From NCBI RefSeq assembly GCF_004346265.1, contig NZ_SMAP01000006.1, forward strand, positions 62,001 to 126,000: a stretch of DNA of 64,000 nt. Reading direction: 5' to 3'. The translations under genes were made by a program, and so were the position numbers. Below the pieces are notes generated by a model, which did not search any database, had not been told where the DNA came from, and was given only the letters and a program-made list of their open reading frames with translations. Shown here one piece after another: positions 62,040 through 64,000 of this stretch; within the stretch, counting starts at the first letter, position 1, and the number at the start of each line of letters is the position of its first letter. This stretch comes from Thermomonas haemolytica. GTDB lineage: Bacteria; Pseudomonadota; Gammaproteobacteria; Xanthomonadales; Xanthomonadaceae.

Positions 62040-63920
62040 TCAGCGGCGCACGACCGAGAGCAGGGTCTGGAACAGGGTGTCGGCGGTGGCGATCACCTGC
62101 GCGGCGGCCTGGTAGGCCTGCTGGTAGCGCAGCATGTCGGCCGCTTCCTCGTCCAGGTTCACGCCGCTGAGCGACTCGCGCTCGGCGTTCACCTGGTCGT
62201 CGATCGCCTGCTGCGCCTGCAGCGACAGCTGGGCGTGGCTGGCCTCGCCGCCGGCGCGGCTGGCCAGGCGGGTGACGCCGGTGGTCAGGGCGGTGGTGCC
62301 GCCGTCCAGCACGCCGCGGGTGTCCAGCGCGGCCAGCTGGCGGGCGTTGGCGTTGTCGGACGAGCGCGGGCCGGTGCGGCCGAGGGTGAAGGAATCGCCG
62401 GCCGCCGGCGTGCCCGAGAGGGTCAGGCTCCAGCCATTGCCGGCGATCGCGCTGCCCGGCACGTAGGTGTAGGGGCCGTTGCCGTCGATCGTGTAGTGGG
62501 TGGCATCGATGAAATCGAGGGTGGCGCCGGTGAAGCCGGCGAACTGCGCGGCGTCGGTGATCGCGGAGGACGCGACCTTGGCATCGCCCAGGTTGGCGGG
62601 GTCGGCGCTGCTGGTCAGTGGCGCGGCGGTGGCGATCCCGGCCGGGTCCCTGATCGCCACCTGCAGGCTGCCGGCGGCGCCGTCGGTGGGGCTCACCAGG
62701 AAGCGGTCGCCGGCGGCGGCGCCAGGGCTGGCGACGATCGCCATGCCGCCGACCTTGAACGGATCGGCCGCAGTGCCGGTGCCGGTCATCGCCACCGCCT
62801 CGCCGGTGTCGGCGCGCTGCGCGCTCCAGTTGCTGCCATCGAAGCGCAGGATGAGGTTCTGCCCGGTCAGCGCGCCGACGTCGTCGATGCTCGCGGACAG
62901 CCCGCCGCTGCCGGTATTGCCGGCGTTGGCGGCCACCTGCGGCGGGGCCAGGGTGAACAGGTTGGCGCCCGGATTGCCGTTGTAGTCGATGCCGGCGTTC
63001 TGGATCGCATTGGCGCTCTGCGCGAAGGCGGCGGCCATGCGCCCCAGCTCGGCCCGCATCGGGTCGAGGATCCGGCTGCGGAACTCCAGCAGGCCGCCCA
63101 GCTCACCGCTGACCGTGCCTTCCGGCAGGCGCATCGCGCCGGTGGGGGTTTGCAGCGCCAGTTGCAGGCGATCCGGGCGATAGGGGTCCTGGGTGGTGGC
63201 CAGGCTGCTGGCGCGCACGCCCAGCACCAGCGGCTGGCCGCCGGTGGTGAACACGTTCATCGCGCCGTCGTCCTGGATCACGGTCTGCGCGCCGACCAGC
63301 TTGGACAGGTCGCGCACGCGCTGGTCGCGCGCATCCAGCAGGTCGGAGGAGACGTTGCCGCCGGCGGAGATGATGTTGCGGTTGAGGTCGGCGATCTCGC
63401 TGGCCAGCCGGTTGGCATCGGCGATCTTGCTGGTCATGCTGCGATCGACGTCGTCGTCCATCTTCGCCAACTGGCCGTCCACGCTGCGGAAGCGGGTGGC
63501 CAGCTGGTCGGCCGAGGCCAGCAGCTGGCTGCGCGCCGGGTTCGAGGTGGGGTCGGCCACCACGCCCTTGGCGGCGTTGAAGAAGCTGGACCACGGATCG
63601 ACCAGCGAAGTGGCCGAATCCGACATCAGCCCGTCCACCCGCGAGGCCAGCTGCGAGAGCTGGTCCAGCCGGCCGAGCTCGCCGGCGCTGTCGTTCTGGC
63701 GGGCGAACACCAGGCCGTCGGCCAGGCGGGTCAACTGCTTCACGTCCACGCCCTGGCCGATGCTGAGCATCGCGCTGGCGCCCGGGCGCGCCTGCAGTTC
63801 CACCCGCTGGCGGGTGTAGCCGGGGGTGGCGGCATTGGCGACGTTGTGGCTGACCGTGGACAGCGCGCGCTGGTAGGCGAGCAGGGCCGAGGTGCCGGTG
63901 CCGAGGATGCCGGATGTCAT
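62040..63920 (-). CDS. flgK: Flagellar hook-associated protein FlgK (HAP1)
   Basis: FlgK is the first junction protein on the hook. The 626-residue protein has the typical N-terminus (SALLAYQRALSTVSHNVANAATPGYTRQRVEL) and C-terminus (VNLDEEAADMLRYQQAYQAAAQVIATADTLFQTLLSVVRR in outline). Its variable middle has a repeated beta element, with LTLSGTPAAGDSFTLG shared with FlgL. GGAGGG stands seven bases before the ATG, overlapping the end of flgJ. Confidence 0.97.
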   Translation of the reverse strand: MTSGILGTGTSALLAYQRALSTVSHNVANAATPGYTRQRVELQARPGASAMLSIGQGVDVKQLTRLADGLVFARQNDSAGELGRLDQLSQLASRVDGLMSDSATSLVDPWSSFFNAAKGVVADPTSNPARSQLLASADQLATRFRSVDGQLAKMDDDVDRSMTSKIADANRLASEIADLNRNIISAGGNVSSDLLDARDQRVRDLSKLVGAQTVIQDDGAMNVFTTGGQPLVLGVRASSLATTQDPYRPDRLQLALQTPTGAMRLPEGTVSGELGGLLEFRSRILDPMRAELGRMAAAFAQSANAIQNAGIDYNGNPGANLFTLAPPQVAANAGNTGSGGLSASIDDVGALTGQNLILRFDGSNWSAQRADTGEAVAMTGTGTAADPFKVGGMAIVASPGAAAGDRFLVSPTDGAAGSLQVAIRDPAGIATAAPLTSSADPANLGDAKVASSAITDAAQFAGFTGATLDFIDATHYTIDGNGPYTYVPGSAIAGNGWSLTLSGTPAAGDSFTLGRTGPRSSDNANARQLAALDTRGVLDGGTTALTTGVTRLASRAGGEASHAQLSLQAQQAIDDQVNAERESLSGVNLDEEAADMLRYQQAYQAAAQVIATADTLFQTLLSVVRR

Positions 63921-63923
63921 GGG

Positions 63924-64000
63924 TTATCCCTCCAGCCCGTCGAGGGCACGGCGCATGGTGGCACCATCGGCGATGGCCGCGATCTTGGCCGCATAGGCCG
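63924..64000 (-). CDS. flgJ: C-terminal end of FlgJ (peptidoglycan hydrolase), partial
   Basis: Only the last ~24 codons are in view (AYAAKIAAIADGATMRRALDGLEG, then TAA, three bases before flgK). The sequence fits the end of the muramidase domain of FlgJ, which always precedes flgK in this gene order. The body of the gene lies outside the window. Confidence 0.72.
   Translation of the reverse strand, partial: AYAAKIAAIADGATMRRALDGLEG

Overview
The window is a GC-rich chromosomal segment from a gammaproteobacterium of the Xanthomonadaceae/Lysobacteraceae type (Xanthomonas, Lysobacter, Luteimonas and relatives). The pointers are the polar-flagellum gene set, the rpoN-vemR-fleQ order, the fliS-fliT-PilZ order, the cheYZA-motCD-parCP block, and Xanthomonas-like protein sequences. 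The species cannot be fixed from sequence alone. No tRNA, rRNA, CRISPR array, insertion sequence or prophage was seen, and no gene-free stretch exceeds about 260 bp.

Region 1 (1-11.6 kb) is housekeeping. On the minus strand lie a truncated dCache-HAMP-PAS-GGDEF-EAL protein, infA, aat, a GNAT-like protein and trxB. On the plus strand lie ald, ftsK, lolA and rarA.

Region 2 (11.7-31.1 kb) is a chemosensory block with two CheA kinases. One set runs from a small membrane MCP through cheB, cheD, cheR, a GAF-PAS-GGDEF-EAL protein and a large zinc-domain chemoreceptor. A second holds cheW, cheA, a CheY-like regulator and a STAS protein. A third is the polar-flagellum set parP, parC, motD, motC, cheA, cheZ, cheY. 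A small secreted TonB-domain protein sits divergently inside the block.

Region 3 (31.2-57.0 kb) is the flagellar assembly cluster, all on the minus strand: fliA, fleN, flhF, flhA, flhB, fliRQPONML, then fliKJIHGFE, then fleQ-vemR-rpoN, then PilZ-fliT-fliS-fliD, flaG and fliC. Region 4 (57.3-64 kb) is a two-gene insertion (a sulfotransferase and a HAD-domain protein of visibly lower GC) between fliC and flgL, followed by flgL, flgK and the end of flgJ.

Reading the promoters by eye gives a coherent cascade. Sigma-54 type -24/-12 sites (GG-N10-GC) precede fliE, fliL and, notably, the HAD-sulfotransferase pair. Sigma-28 (FliA) sites of the form T[CA]AAG-N-GCCGWTAN precede cheY, motC, the STAS gene, cheW, both chemoreceptor genes, the TonB-domain gene, fliD and fliC. 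RpoN, FleQ and FliA, all encoded here, would therefore drive most of the window. The most novel candidates are the RpoN-linked modification operon, the FliA-linked TonB-domain protein, an unreported-looking 47-codon reading frame coupled between fliH and fliI, and a shared GSVELF C-terminal tail on CheD and one chemoreceptor.
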